Part shown: piece after piece, positions 13,447-24,394 of the stretch
Numbering within the stretch: the first letter of the stretch is position 1
How the letters are laid out: every line of letters begins with the position of its first letter
Origin: Vespula vulgaris
Lineage: Eukaryota; Arthropoda; Insecta; Hymenoptera; Vespidae
NCBI RefSeq assembly: GCF_905475345.1
Contig: NC_066596.1
Span: 4,775,001 to 4,839,000 of the forward strand
Length of the DNA stretch: 64,000 nucleotides
Reading direction: 5' to 3'
Position numbers and translations under genes: made by a program
Notes under the pieces: generated by a model
Told to the model about the DNA's origin: nothing
What the model saw: the letters and a program-made list of their open reading frames with translations, nothing else
Database searches by the model: none

Positions 13447-13464
13447 GTAGATAGATAGATATAA

Positions 13465-13501
<37 letters not shown>

Positions 13502-13535
13502 GAAAGATATATATATAGAAAGAGATAGAGAGCAA
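13416..13535. repeat. Compound GA / GATA / TA microsatellite
   Basis: GA units (13416-13440) pass into about a dozen GATA units (13449-13500), then AGAAAGATATATATA and GA again. GATA arrays are common insect microsatellites; no function is evident. Confidence 0.9.
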
Positions 13536-13727
13536 GAGAGTGACAAGGGAGAACGAAGAAACAGTGGGGTGGTGTTGGTTTCTAAAAATCAGAAAAAAAA
13601 AGAAAAATGTTCGATGGGTAGATCGAACGCATGTTGGGTTCATCCTGACGGAAGTCGATTGTCCTTAGGACTCGATCCTCGCCGTCTTATCCACCACCAT
13701 CGGCAGGAGTAATAGCAGCACCACTAT

Positions 13728-13860
13728 CACACCACCACCACCACCACCATTGCTAGCAGCACCACCGCTAGCAGCGGCAGCGGCAGCGGCAGCACCACCA
13801 CCACTACCACTACCATCGCCGCCACCGCCACCACCACCGCCGGCGACGCCTCCTGGCAAA
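13728..13860. repeat. CAC/CAG/CCG trinucleotide-rich block
   Basis: Imperfect CAC, CAG and GCC triplets that read as poly-Ala, poly-Pro or, on the other strand, poly-Gly and poly-Val. The frames are open on both strands because the triplets lack stops, so I do not call a gene. Confidence 0.7.
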
Positions 13861-14151
13861 GCCGGTGGCACGGTAGTGTCCTCGAGAGCACGCCGTGCAC
13901 GCATCGGTGCTGCGAATGTTCCACGGCTCTCTCTCGCGACGGCGTGAGTCGACGAGAACGCGCGTCGTGTCGTCGTCGGCGAGTGACGGAAACTACGGCG
14001 CCAACCCCCACCGAAATACTCCTTTCTACGAATACTACTACCAATACTACTACTACTACGAATACTACGAATACTACTATAGGCTCGGTTTAGTCGCTTC
14101 GTGGATGCTACGCGCAGTGTATGGGAAACAGGTTCTTAAAGCACTAATTTC

Positions 14152-14204
14152 TCTTCTTCTTCTTCTTCTTCTTCTTCTCCTGCTTCTTCTTCTTCTTCTT
14201 CTTC
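14152..14204. repeat. (CTT)n microsatellite
   Basis: About 17 CTT units with two interruptions. The reverse strand reads as GAA. Confidence 0.9.
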
Positions 14205-14579
14205 GAGAAAAAAAAACGGATACGTCGTTGTCATCGTTGTTTTTCTTTTTATTCTTCTTCTACTTCTCCGTTCGATAAACGTCAAAGACGATGAATGTGC
14301 TCTCAGATCACCAGTCCATCTTTCTAAACCGAAATCAGGAACGGTTATTTAATTGCTCCATGCGTATAGGTCTCTAATAAGATTTCTATGCCCAGCAACG
14401 GGATAAGCTCTCTCGAGCGTAGTCCGTCTATCCACCAAGGAACTTTTTCTCCTTTTTTTTCTCTTCCCGTTTGCTCGTCCTCGAACACGGAGTCGTTGAG
14501 AGAGAGAGAGAGAGAAAGAGAAAGGGTACAGGGAGGGGAACAGAGCGAGACAGATTTCGGCCGGTTCCTCTAACTCTCT

Positions 14580-14647
14580 CACTCTCTCTCTCTCTTTCTT
14601 TCTTTCTGTTTTTTCTTTTCTTTCTTTCTTGCTTTCTTGCTTTCTTG

Positions 14648-14678
<31 letters not shown>

Positions 14679-14707
14679 TCATTCTTTCTTTCTTTCTTTC
14701 TTTCTCT
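14580..14707. repeat. (TTTC)n microsatellite
   Basis: About 125 bp of TTTC and CT units, including three TTTCTTGC variants and one ATTC interruption. Confidence 0.9.
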
Positions 14708-16449
14708 CCTCGCCGACGGAAGACGGAATGGATCGAAACGAACGAAAGAACACCGACGTTCTCGTGGATCGCGAGAACTACGGGCGCCAAGAGATTTACG
14801 GGCGCATTCGCGATCCTCGTCTTCCTTCGGCTTTGCCCTTTCTCGTCTTCTCCTTTCTTCTTTCTTTCTTTATTCTTTATGTTTCTTCTTTTTTATTTTC
14901 TTTCTTCCCTTCTTCTTCTTCTTCTTCTCCTTCTTCTTAGTCTCAACTTTTTCGTTTATTCGTACGTTATCGGAAGATCGAGCGTAGTCAGACGTTTTCT
15001 GACGACATCGGTGGCCTGAGGTTCTCCGTTCGAGAAAAACTAAGAGATAACACGTTGTTCTTGTTGCTGTTATTACTCTCATGTCTCGTAGGTGTGTCAA
15101 CTAATCTTAAATTGCTGTTCCTCGAGTAATCCTCGTTTTGTCTTCTTTTTCCCTCGCAGGAATATTTCACGAAACCTTTCGTATTTTAATTGTTCCTTTT
15201 TCTCGGGCTCTAGTTTACGTGAGCGCGCTTTAAGAACGGATACGTCGCAGCGGCTTACGCATTCATGAATTCCTAGAAGCTTGCATATTCGATTCTACTC
15301 CGAAATGGATCGAAATCTCGCGGTGTAGCCTTTGTTCCGTTCGATTTCTTGGAATACGAGAGAGAAAGAGAGAGAAAAAGAGAGACGCGTTTCGCGCGAC
15401 AAGAGACGTTAAAGATGGCCGCTTCGTCGTGATTTAGCCGCGTTTTACGATCTCGCGAAAGGATCGACAAAATAGAGAAAGAAATACCTTCCTTTGAAAT
15501 TTTGATCCCGAAACATTTCCATCTTATGCCTATGAAAAAATGACCATTGTTTTATGTTTTTTCTTTTTCCCTTCTTTTCTTTATCTTTCTTCTTATTCGT
15601 TGATCGGCCAGAGAGTACAACGATTTTATCGTTGTCGCGAGTATTCTCTTTGTTCCCGTGAACAAGTTGCGATCGTGGTATCGTCGAACCTTGCGATATA
15701 TGCGGGAGAACAAAAACACCGTTTAATCGTTCTTTCTTAATATATTTTTAGGTCTAGAAATATAATTGAATATCTTTTCGGACTATATTCTTGTAAAATA
15801 TATGTATACATTATTGTTTATACTGATCATCGTCACCTTCTTGACTAGAGACATAATTAATCGTTATCTCATTTGCTCTCGTGATGATGTTGCACTTTTA
15901 ATCCACTGCTTTATAATAATAATAATAACGATAATATCTAATAACAATAACAAGACAACAAAATTGCTTACGTCATAGATATAAGAAGAGAACTTTTGCT
16001 GAAATAGTATATTAGTTTCCTGGTTATTCATTTGTCGCCTATATTCTTGGAAAAAAGAGACAAGTTTTTTATGTTATATATAAAATAAATTATTCGAAAG
16101 AAGATTGTTTATTAGCCTGCTTCGTAATGAATAGATTTAATAGCATGCCGTACTGCTATGTTACGGTGGTCTGACGTTTGGTTTGAGGTTAGACTTGCAT
16201 ATGTACTCTGACCGCCATTTTTTATGCGACATGTTTGAAAACTTGATCGGCATCCTATTCTCTACTAATTCTCAAAAATTTGAGTTTCCTTTCGCAACAA
16301 TTGGAATTAGACAGATCCATCATGTCGCTTGCTAGGACAAGTCACAATTTGTATGTTGTTCGAAAACAAATTGACTTTAAAAAACCCAAATATCTACTAT
16401 CTCTTTCTCCGTCTTTCTCTCTTTCGCTTTTTGTCGACAGTCGATCTTT

Positions 16450-16746
16450 TTTAAACCACCGCTCGTGGTGGCGTGGGTTCCAAGCGTCGTCGCGCGCATT
16501 AATCCGTGGTTTAGCGAACCAATTTAAATATCAGCGGCGCGCTCGACGCAATTTTATATCATTTCCGATATCGCGCGTTAGTGTGGGTGGTTTCGACGTT
16601 GCTTTCCTCTCCCCTTCACTCCCTGTTCCTTCTCTTCGACGTCCGAGGCCCTCTCTCCTACCCTTACGCCCCTCTTTTCCGTCCTCCCTCTACCTCGACC
16701 GTTACGCCGTCGTCCACATGAGCTAGGTACGCTTTACGATGCGTGT

Positions 16747-16779
<33 letters not shown>

Positions 16780-17540
16780 GTTTTCAATGTGTGCGTTTCT
16801 TTCTCTCTCTCTTTAGTTTTCAATGTGTGCGTTTCTTTCTCTCTCTCTCTCTGTCTCTGTCTCTGTCTCACTACTTACAGAGACGCGCGTGTGATCAGCC
16901 CGTACGCGACGCTCGTAACGTCGTGACGACGTAGTTGCGGGATCTCAAAGAAGAGAGAGAGGGGGGAGAGGGGAAGACGCATGCACGCGCATGCGTCAGA
17001 CATCGTACGTATATCCCGCGCGCACGTGCGTACGTACATATACAAGCTGCGCACACGACGACGTTCGGGGGAGCAAGAGAGAAGGAGAGACGGACAGAGA
17101 CGTGCGTGTGCGAGAGAGTCCGGTAAGCACTCGCGAGTTATGTGTATGTGTGTATATATATTATAGATATATGTACATACACATATGCGTGTGCAGTGCT
17201 GTAAAAAAGCATGGTGCTGTTAAGATTGGAAAAAAATGTATTAAGGGGATGAAGGTTCGAGGAAAATGAGAGAAATAGTGAAAAAGTGGGAGAGAGAGAG
17301 GAAAGGTACGAGGGTTGAATGGGTTAGGCGTCAGAAAAATATCTCTCATTAATAGTCTATTAGTTTAGTGTCGCATATATGTATTTATATGCATATATAT
17401 ATTTGTGCGCAGGTATGTGTATGTATGTATTTTGGAACGAGACGAAGCGGCATGTACGTTTGTGTTGGTGACATTACGTCGAGTTGTGAAGAGGTAGTTG
17501 CCGGAGAGCTTTAACTGGTAGTTACGTTCGAAGTAAGTGC
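16450..17540 (+). promoter_or_regulatory. CpG-rich block with two good splice donors
   Basis: GC- and CpG-enriched relative to its flanks, with CT tracts at 16753-16850 and purine-rich leader-like sequence after 16945. Two strong donors lie in it: TCCG followed by GTAAGC after 17122, and CGAA followed by GTAAGT after 17532. No convincing coding frame precedes either. Together these are what a non-coding alternative first exon of Tet would look like, but nothing links the block to Tet except position and strand. Confidence 0.22.
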
Positions 17541-18464
17541 TGGATCAGAAGTAATATCGTTGCCACGGTACGGACCGACAAGATTATCGGCCTGGGCGGT
17601 AATTGTTTGACGCTTCGCGCCTGCTCTCATATACGCGACAATAAACGCGTTTGCATTAAAAAAAAAGGGAGGCTTCTATCGATGGTCAATCAGCAACAAC
17701 AGACAAAATCGGACACACGTTTACGAGGAACACGATTGGTCGATCGATTATCGTCGCTTCTCATGATCTTGATCGATCTTCATCCGCTGGTGTATTCATG
17801 ATGATCATGATCTACTGCTTTTAAATTTTGCATCTTGATATATTTGGAAGAGTTTGAAGTTAGAATTATATATATATAATTTTGTTTGTTTTTTTTTGTA
17901 ATATGTTAAAGATCTTTTAAAAATGAACTGGTTTCGCAAGAAAATGAGGATATTCCTCATTCTTCCGACATTTTTCTTCGCTAATCACGTATAACGTTAG
18001 AACATTTTTGCGACGTTTTCATTTTAGAATTTTTATGAGAAGATAATTGGTTCTTCAGAAACAGTCGCATTCATGTGTCGAAAGGAGACATGTTAAGATT
18101 CTTAACAAATGTTTTTCTCGATAAAAAGTAGTTGAGTATGATCGAACATGAGGGAAAAAGTCACGAAATTCGTGCTAGAGGGGCGTCGCGCAGTTTTGCT
18201 ACGGCTCTGACAAGTGTGCAAGTCTCTCTCTGTCTCTCTCTTTTTCTCTTTCTCTCTCTTTTTCGCGTGCGTGCGTGCGTGCGTGCATGCGTGCGCCGTA
18301 AGAGCGCGCGCGCTCGCGCCCGCGCCCGCGTGTGTGTGGGACCTTGAATCAAGCAGCCTTTGTCGCGAGACTCCACCGCGGCACCACGAGGTCGGCGAAA
18401 GTGTACCCGAGCTTTTTTGTTCGGGGCCGCCGCGAGAAGAACGCTTTTTTTCCTCTTTTTCTTC

Positions 18465-18555
18465 TTGTCTTTCTCTTTCTCTCTTCTTTCTCTGTATTTC
18501 TCTCTCTCTCTCTCTCTCTCCCTCTCTTTCTCTCTTTCTCTCTCTCTCGTTTTTT
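18465..18555. repeat. (CT)n/(CTTT)n microsatellite
   Basis: Pyrimidine tract downstream of a CpG-dense GCGTGCGTGC / GCGCGCGCGC segment (18264-18331). Confidence 0.85.
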
Positions 18556-19248
18556 TTTTCGAAACTAGCAAGCACGGTCGGAGGACGAACACTGGCCATT
18601 TTTGTTTCACCGTGACGCCGGAATTAGCGCGAGCATGCCATCCGCGAAAACGGAACTTCGTTATCCAGGATTTACGCTCGCGGAAAGGAAGATAATTCGG
18701 AATGGAATCGCAACTACGAAAGACGCCATCGTTCACTCCGGATATCGGCCATCTTTGTTCGCTAGTCCTTTCTCCCATACATATATGAAGTACGTTAAAA
18801 AAATCTTGGAACTTTTCTTCTTGCCGAGCTTGTCGTTTAAATAGGAACGAAGCTGCGAAGAAAATCATTTGGAAGTTTCGTTTTCTACTCGCTCGATTCA
18901 TTTCAGCCATGACCTCTTGATATCGGTTAAGGATTAATCAAGCAACGTTTGGTCGCTTCGAATCGTCTGACGTGGACTACTTCATTCGTTGCAACGGAGA
19001 GAATGAAAATTCGAAAAAACATCTATGGTTGTTTTTTGAATAGGGTTGCAAAGATAGACATAAAGATAAAGAGATAGAGATAGATAGATAGAAAGAGAGA
19101 GCGAGAGAGAGAGAGAGAAAAAGGCGGGACGCATTTTGGTCGTCAAGATTTGACGCACGCGCAGAACGTGTTTTCTGTTTGAGAGACGCAGCTTTGGACA
19201 ACGACGCTCCCATTCGTTCTTTCGGCCGTTTCGACGAGACGAGACGAG

Positions 19249-19704
19249 ATGTTAATTCCGAGCGCGCGGAATCTTCTCTATCTCGCAGCTGGTTTATACG
19301 CGCTTCTCGGAATTTGCGTCCTGCGCCCGGCGAGAGGGCCGTGCGAACGAAAGAATCCGTTCCGTCTCGACGACGACGACGAAGAAGACGACGACGCTCC
19401 CGCTTCTCCGTTCGTCGTATCGTTTCGTCGCACCGGGTATACACAGCGCGACGGAGCGTACACTATGGGCCGCTTCGCAACGCGCGAGGCGGTATTGAAT
19501 TTTTGTGCGTACGGTACGGTCGATTCGACGAAAGTGCAACGGTGGGACCAGCTGTGCCCGCCGACGGACGTTCCTCCGAGCGACTTTTTCTTATATAGCG
19601 TTTACTTCGAACCTATCTCTCTTTCTTTCTCTTTCTTCTACCTTTCACTTTTCATCCGGTCGTTTTTCGAAGAAAAATCTACGACGTCTTGTTTGCTTTC
19701 TTGA
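19249..19704 (+). CDS. Hypothetical ORF, signal-peptide-like N terminus
   Basis: A 151-codon ATG-to-stop frame in a CpG-rich island. Residues 9-25 form a hydrophobic stretch (LLYLAAGLYALLGICVL) that resembles a signal peptide or signal anchor. An acidic run of nine Asp/Glu follows at about residues 41-49, then a mixed region with three further cysteines. From about residue 122 the frame enters CT-rich DNA and becomes Ser/Phe/Leu-rich. Two other frames are open across the same island because CGA/GAC-rich DNA has few stops, so chance is a serious alternative. I recognise no family, and no splice sites clearly bound it. Confidence 0.17.
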   Translation: MLIPSARNLLYLAAGLYALLGICVLRPARGPCERKNPFRLDDDDEEDDDAPASPFVVSFRRTGYTQRDGAYTMGRFATREAVLNFCAYGTVDSTKVQRWDQLCPPTDVPPSDFFLYSVYFEPISLSFSFFYLSLFIRSFFEEKSTTSCLLS

Positions 19705-19821
19705 CAATGACGAACCAGATTTTTTCACTTTTTGTGTTTATTTGAATAGAATGATGAATGAACTTATCGTAGCTCGATACAATTTTTCGTCGATTTGGAT
19801 TAGGGTTATAAACATTCCATT

Positions 19822-19855
19822 CGCCATTTTTTTCATCCATTTCGAAAAAATGGCG
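19822..19855. repeat. Short inverted repeat (hairpin)
   Basis: CGCCATTTTTTTC (19822-19834) and GAAAAAATGGCG (19844-19855) are inverted copies differing by one base in the homopolymer, separated by 9 bp. Each arm carries a GCCAT core, the motif read by YY1/Pho-type zinc fingers. Confidence 0.6.
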
Positions 19856-20761
19856 GACATGTATTGTTTAATATCATTGTATATAATGTTTTATATCAAA
19901 AATTGGCATAATTCGTGTCCGTAGGATATAGTAAAGTATCAAAACTTTTGGCACGTGACCAATTTAACCAAACGAAGTAGTCCGAACTTTTTAGGTTAGA
20001 CGGATGGAATATTAATCTTCGACGCTATTTTTAAAAAGCGCATACGCCGAGCAGACCTCCGAAACTTTCTTCTCATCTTTTTCTTTTCTTCTTCTTCTTC
20101 ATCTTCATTTTCTTCTTCTTCGTGGCCACGTGTGCAACGGATCTTCCGTGTGCGCATACAAAATGACCCTTTTTAAATGAGAACAACGGCACTATCCAGA
20201 GTTTATGCGCTCGCTATCGGAGCGCCGAGTTTCGCGACCTTTAAAGACTAAAGTTCACGGTATTCAGTCTAGACGATTTATGGACGTCAGGAAAGTTCAG
20301 TTGCCTATGACCCGAGCTGGACCTCTAAAGGTGTTTCCACATCGATGTAAAAATCACAAAACGATCGGGCCGATTGCGTTTTTCTTCTTTCAAAAGCCCG
20401 TTAAATCGTATAGGTCGTAAATGAGATGACAAAGTCATTATAAAAATAAAGAAAGAAACACGTAAAACCTTTCGACGAGAGCTTAATTCATTTGAAAAAC
20501 TTTAAGATGAAAAAGTACGAAGAGTAAAAAAGATTTGACTCCTTTCGCAGGATCGAACACGCAATTACAATTTCCGTTTTCAACTTTTTCACGTCTCGTA
20601 TCGTGCGTCTCTTTCTTTTTGTGGCGCTGCGGCAAAAGCGGCTGTTTCATAAGCGAAAGTGCTGAACGACAGTGCAAGTTTCCAGCGATAGCGAAAGCTC
20701 CAACGTCCACAGCTGTAAAGCTATTACAGGGGGTTTCAGGGAGGAGAGGAGGGAAGATGGA

Positions 20762-20765
<4 letters not shown>

Positions 20766-20799
<34 letters not shown>
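20766..20799. repeat. (GA)n microsatellite
   Basis: Seventeen GA units without interruption. Confidence 0.9.
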
Positions 20800-20802
<3 letters not shown>

Positions 20803-21109
20803 AAGATAACGAGAACGCTCGGTCTATGTACCACATCACAGTGTATTCGTGAACCGTGCGAAAGCTTGTGTCACACACGACTAGTATGTTCAAATGTGTG
20901 CGTCTCTCTCTCCTCTCTCTCTCTTTCTTTCTCTCTATTTCTTTATATGTATGTGTGAGTATTCTCTTACGCGCAGCCACGTGGACGCGTACGTGACAAG
21001 CTCGAGTTCGTTTTTCTCTCTCTCTTTCTCTATGTGTGTTACATGGCACGAGTCGAGCTTGCACATAGAAAGAGAGAGAACGGAGCGACTGAAGAGCGGC
21101 TTGGTGGGG

Positions 21110-21174
21110 GTAAAAAAGAGGGAGAGGGAGAGAGAGAGAAAGAGAAAGAGAGTAAGTGTGAGCGAGAAACGAAA

Positions 21175-21209
<35 letters not shown>

Positions 21210-21230
21210 GAGAGAGAGAGAGACAGGGAA
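21110..21230. repeat. (GA)n purine tract
   Basis: About 120 bp of purine-rich repeat with pure GA runs at 21176-21206. Confidence 0.85.
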
Positions 21231-22196
21231 AGAGAACCAAACGGCGGTCGATATTTCACCAAGCCCGCCGTCGTACCAGTTTTCAACGATGGCTTTGAAC
21301 CTCTCTTGAGCATAAGCAACTTCTCCACACTTTCCGACGTCAAATCGATCAAAACTTATGCTTTCCTTGCACATTATGTTTTAATGTCGAATTGTCCTTA
21401 ATTAAAAAATTAAAAAATTATCCTGTCGAATAATTTTTATTTGCAGGACTAATTCATGAATTATTTAAAGTTTCTCTTTATAGTATTTCATATGAAAGCA
21501 CCGACTTCGTAGATCGCTAGCAATACGCTACATACTGTCTCAATTCCCTTGAAACGCTAAATATAAACTAAAAATTGGTATAAATATATTTTATTATCTA
21601 ATAACCAAGATAGCTGGATATCAGAATTACTTGAAAACATTAGGAATTACTAAAGTGTTATAGTATCCATTTTGATGACTAAAATATCAAATTTACGAGT
21701 ATCAATCTTCAATATGAAGATTTGTTTGATACGATATAAACAATTTCTTTCTCGAGCAACATTTTCTCAAAAGAAAATGAAAGAAAATTAACATAAGGGT
21801 GGGCAAGGAGACGCAGGAAATAAATCGAGACGATAAATTTCCATGGTAAGATCCAACAATGCGAAAAGCTCGTAGCCATCGTTGTTGAGCGCGCTAGGCA
21901 ACGTGAATGAAGCGGGTAGGGACTAGGGCAGAACATTTGTGGATATCAAAGCGTGCGAGTAGGTGTGCATGCACGCCGAACGTAGTACATAGTAACCTTG
22001 GCTCAGCAATGGTCACGTTATATAGCTGGATGACTATAACACGTTATTCTACGTTCTAGTAGCGAACAACTTGTTAGACGCGAGTTGCACGAGACCAAAC
22101 GAATGCGAGAAAAGCATTTGCTTTAAATCGTACCCTATCATCTTTCTTTCTCTTCCTCAACTAACATTCACATCCTTCTTATCTCTTCTGTTTCAG

Positions 22197-22794
22197 ATCG
22201 TACAAATCAATCGCCTTCTAACAAGCCGCATTAACCTCAAGTGATTTATATTTTCTTACGAAGCGCGAAAGAAGTAATTAGTGTGTTTATATCGTATAAA
22301 AGAAGAAGAAAACAAAAAAAAAGATATTCAACAAGAGCTTAGGTTCAGAAAAAGAAGAACAAGACGAAAAAGAAGAAGTAGATGAAGAAGACGAAAAAGA
22401 AGAAGACGACAAAGGTTTAAAAGTTATAATATCTACCTAGTGTACAAAAATATATCTGAGAGAAAAGTACAAACGATAAAAAGTTACAAAAAATAAAAAA
22501 AGAAATAAAGTACATACAAACACGAACACAAAAGCACACACATATACACGACGAAACAAAAAGAACACAAATAAAAATCCGTCAGTGCCAAATCGAAAAG
22601 ACGTGGAAGGAATAGACAAGCGCGATTAATAGTTGTTGTACATTTAAAGGAAAAAGTATACAGAGAACGAGAGAGAAAGAGAGAGAAAGAGGAGAAGAAA
22701 GCAAAACCATAAACCAAAGAATCTACCATTTTTTCTACTAATCACTCAGCGAATAACGATATTCTTAAAGCAAAAGAAAGTGACCAAGAGTGAG

Positions 22795-22854
<60 letters not shown>

Positions 22855-23263
22855 GAAGAGAGATAAGCATCGAGACTTCCGTGATCCCAAACTAATTAAG
22901 TGAAAATCATCCGCGTAAAGTTTTTTGTAAACTATATAAATTTATATAAATAAACGTTAAGTAAGAAGTGAATCTTTAAAAAAGCGCTCGGCTTCAATCC
23001 GAGACTTACATTTAGCGATGTCAAATGTCCTTTGGTAACGAAATCAGAGTTCGCACGGACTGGTGCATATCGAATTGGTGAGGAGGAAGAGAAAAGGAGA
23101 GAGAGAGAAAAAAGAGAATACCCATCTACCAGTCTCAAGCTCCAGAGCTACGAGCTCCAGAGCAAAAGAGGAAAATAGAAAAAGAACGAGGACTGTCGTT
23201 CGAATCGAGTAGACCTCCTGCACGCAGGAGGAGCGTTAAAAACAGGATGACGTGGCGAGGAAG
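22197..23263 (+). other. Tet: Tet 5' untranslated region (in exon with start codon)
   Basis: The segment starts after a strong acceptor (TTCTGTTTCAG, with CTAAC about 35 bp upstream) and runs to the ATG at 23264. I count only four ATGs upstream of that start in 1067 nt, where random sequence would hold around 15; such depletion is typical of 5' leaders. It is purine- and A-rich, with GAAGAA repeats (22302-22420) and a 63-bp GA tract (22798-22860). The upstream ATGs open short ORFs at 22382 (12 codons), 23018 (6), 23025 (18) and 23247 (6), so translation is probably throttled. The in-frame stop TAA at 23237 shows that the Tet frame cannot extend further upstream within this exon. Confidence 0.7.
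22798..22860. repeat. (GA)n microsatellite in Tet leader
   Basis: About 50 bp of uninterrupted GA plus AAAG and GGAAG flanks, transcribed as part of the inferred leader. Confidence 0.9.
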
Positions 23264-23267
23264 ATGA
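23247..23267 (+). CDS. uORF overlapping the Tet start (stop-start ATGA)
   Basis: A six-codon upstream ORF (MTWRGR) whose TGA (23265-23267) overlaps the Tet ATG (23264-23266) in the sequence ATGA. It is in a different frame from Tet and is the last ATG before it. The arrangement is typical of a uORF that represses the main start or couples it by termination-reinitiation. The context of the uORF ATG (CAGG before it, A after it) is moderate. The sequence is plain; the regulatory role is inference. Confidence 0.45.
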   Translation: MTWRGR

Positions 23268-24394
23268 GCGCCGAGGTGACGAAGGAGGTCGTCGCCACCG
23301 AGAGGGTAGCACCGAGCCCTCCGGCGGCGGTAGCGACCTCGCCAACCTCTGGTGACCCGGCTCGTCACCTGCCCCCGTTCAGCAGCTTCGCCGGGGACAG
23401 CACGATGGACAGCTCTACGACTTTGACGACCCTTCATTCCCAGGACGTTGGACTGGGCCTGACGTCGTCCTGGGACTATTACGAGGGCCTGACAGGTCGG
23501 TTGATCGATTCCCGTGGCGAAGTGGTTCTTGCTAGCCAATATCGTCCTTGGGAGTCGAAGAACGCCGGTGGTGTCGTGTCTGCCGCAGCACCAACCGGTG
23601 AAGGATTACCAAGTTTTGCAAGTCAATTTACCGCACCGAGTGAAGCCGAGCCTCAATTGACGGCATTGACGCCGTTGTCGCCAGCATCCATCTCTCATTC
23701 GCCACCCGTTACATCAGCCGTGGGTTTGCCCAGTTTTCATACTCTCGGGACACCTTTACCGGCGCCTCATCCTCATCGAGGTAGCGTCGGTTATCCTCTC
23801 GTACCGGCACCCGTTCAAGCGAGAGAGGTACCGGCTCTGCAACAACAGCTACTCGACGAGAGACATATTCAACTACTCGGTTCTAGTCCCGTCCAAGCGT
23901 TCCCACCACCTCCAGGTCATCCTCATCATACTGTCTTGACCGTAGTCAAGCCCGAGTATCCGCAACTTCATCATGCCAACTTCCAAAACCCAATGTCGAC
24001 TGTCCTCGACTCTACACCTACCTCGAGGGCGATCGGCATCGACGGACGTAAGAAAGAACGGAGAAAAATACGGGCTGGCTCGATGGAGTCCGAAGATGGT
24101 GGCGGAGGTGGTGGTGGCGGTGGTGGTGGTGCCGGTAGCGTTGAAAATTCTGGTCAAGTCGCGGCAGTATCCTCTACCGCCAATCGTGGTCCTCATCATA
24201 TGAGTGGCGGAATGGGTGATGCCGATGGTGACGGTGGCCTCGGTGATAAGCCGGCTAAAAAGAAACGCAAAAGGTGCGGGGAATGCATCGGATGCCAACG
24301 GAAGGACAACTGTGGAGATTGCGCGCCGTGTAGGAACGATAAGAGTCATCAGATTTGCAAAATGAGGCGGTGCGAGAAACTCACGGAGAAAAAG
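23264..24394 (+). CDS. Tet: Tet methylcytosine dioxygenase, N-terminal exon with CXXC zinc finger
   Basis: First coding exon, 377 codons, ending in phase 0 at a consensus donor (AAAAAG followed by GTCAGT). Residues 332-377 are a CXXC zinc finger: cysteines 338, 341, 344, 350, 353, 356, 365 and 370 follow the CGxCxxC-x5-CGxCxxC-x8-C-x4-C pattern. The KSHQICKMRRCEKL end and the absence of a KFGG motif place it in the TET/CXXC4/CXXC5 class rather than the DNMT1/MLL class; the match to insect Tet is from memory. TET proteins oxidise 5-methylcytosine in DNA (and 6mA or RNA 5mC in flies); this finger targets CpG-bearing DNA in the nucleus. Residues 1-260 are Pro/Ser/Ala-rich and probably disordered, with two GLPSF copies (114, 154) and a Trp/Tyr-rich block (70-100). 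A basic cluster KKERRKIR (263-270) may be a nuclear localisation signal and is followed by an 11-Gly run (279-289). ATG 23264 is the first in frame after TAA at 23237. Confidence 0.92.

Larger units (their letters stand above)
13131..22196 (+). other. Tet: Probable Tet intron 1 (non-coding)
   Basis: The boundaries follow from the strong acceptor at 22195-22196 and the best upstream donor, so the left edge is uncertain. The content is mostly repeats and AT-rich DNA, with CpG-rich islands at 13.68-14.0 (CAC/CAG trinucleotides), 16.45-17.55, 18.2-18.4 and 19.1-19.6 kb. The right end has a classic acceptor: a pyrimidine-rich run from 22140, a CTAAC branch-like site at 22161, and TTCTGTTTCAG. Apart from one weak ORF at 19.25 kb I see no gene. 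Confidence 0.4.

Noticed and set aside
13665..14044. Poly-Ala/Pro/Gly/Val frames on both strands
   Set aside because: Produced by CAC/CAG/CCG triplet repeats.
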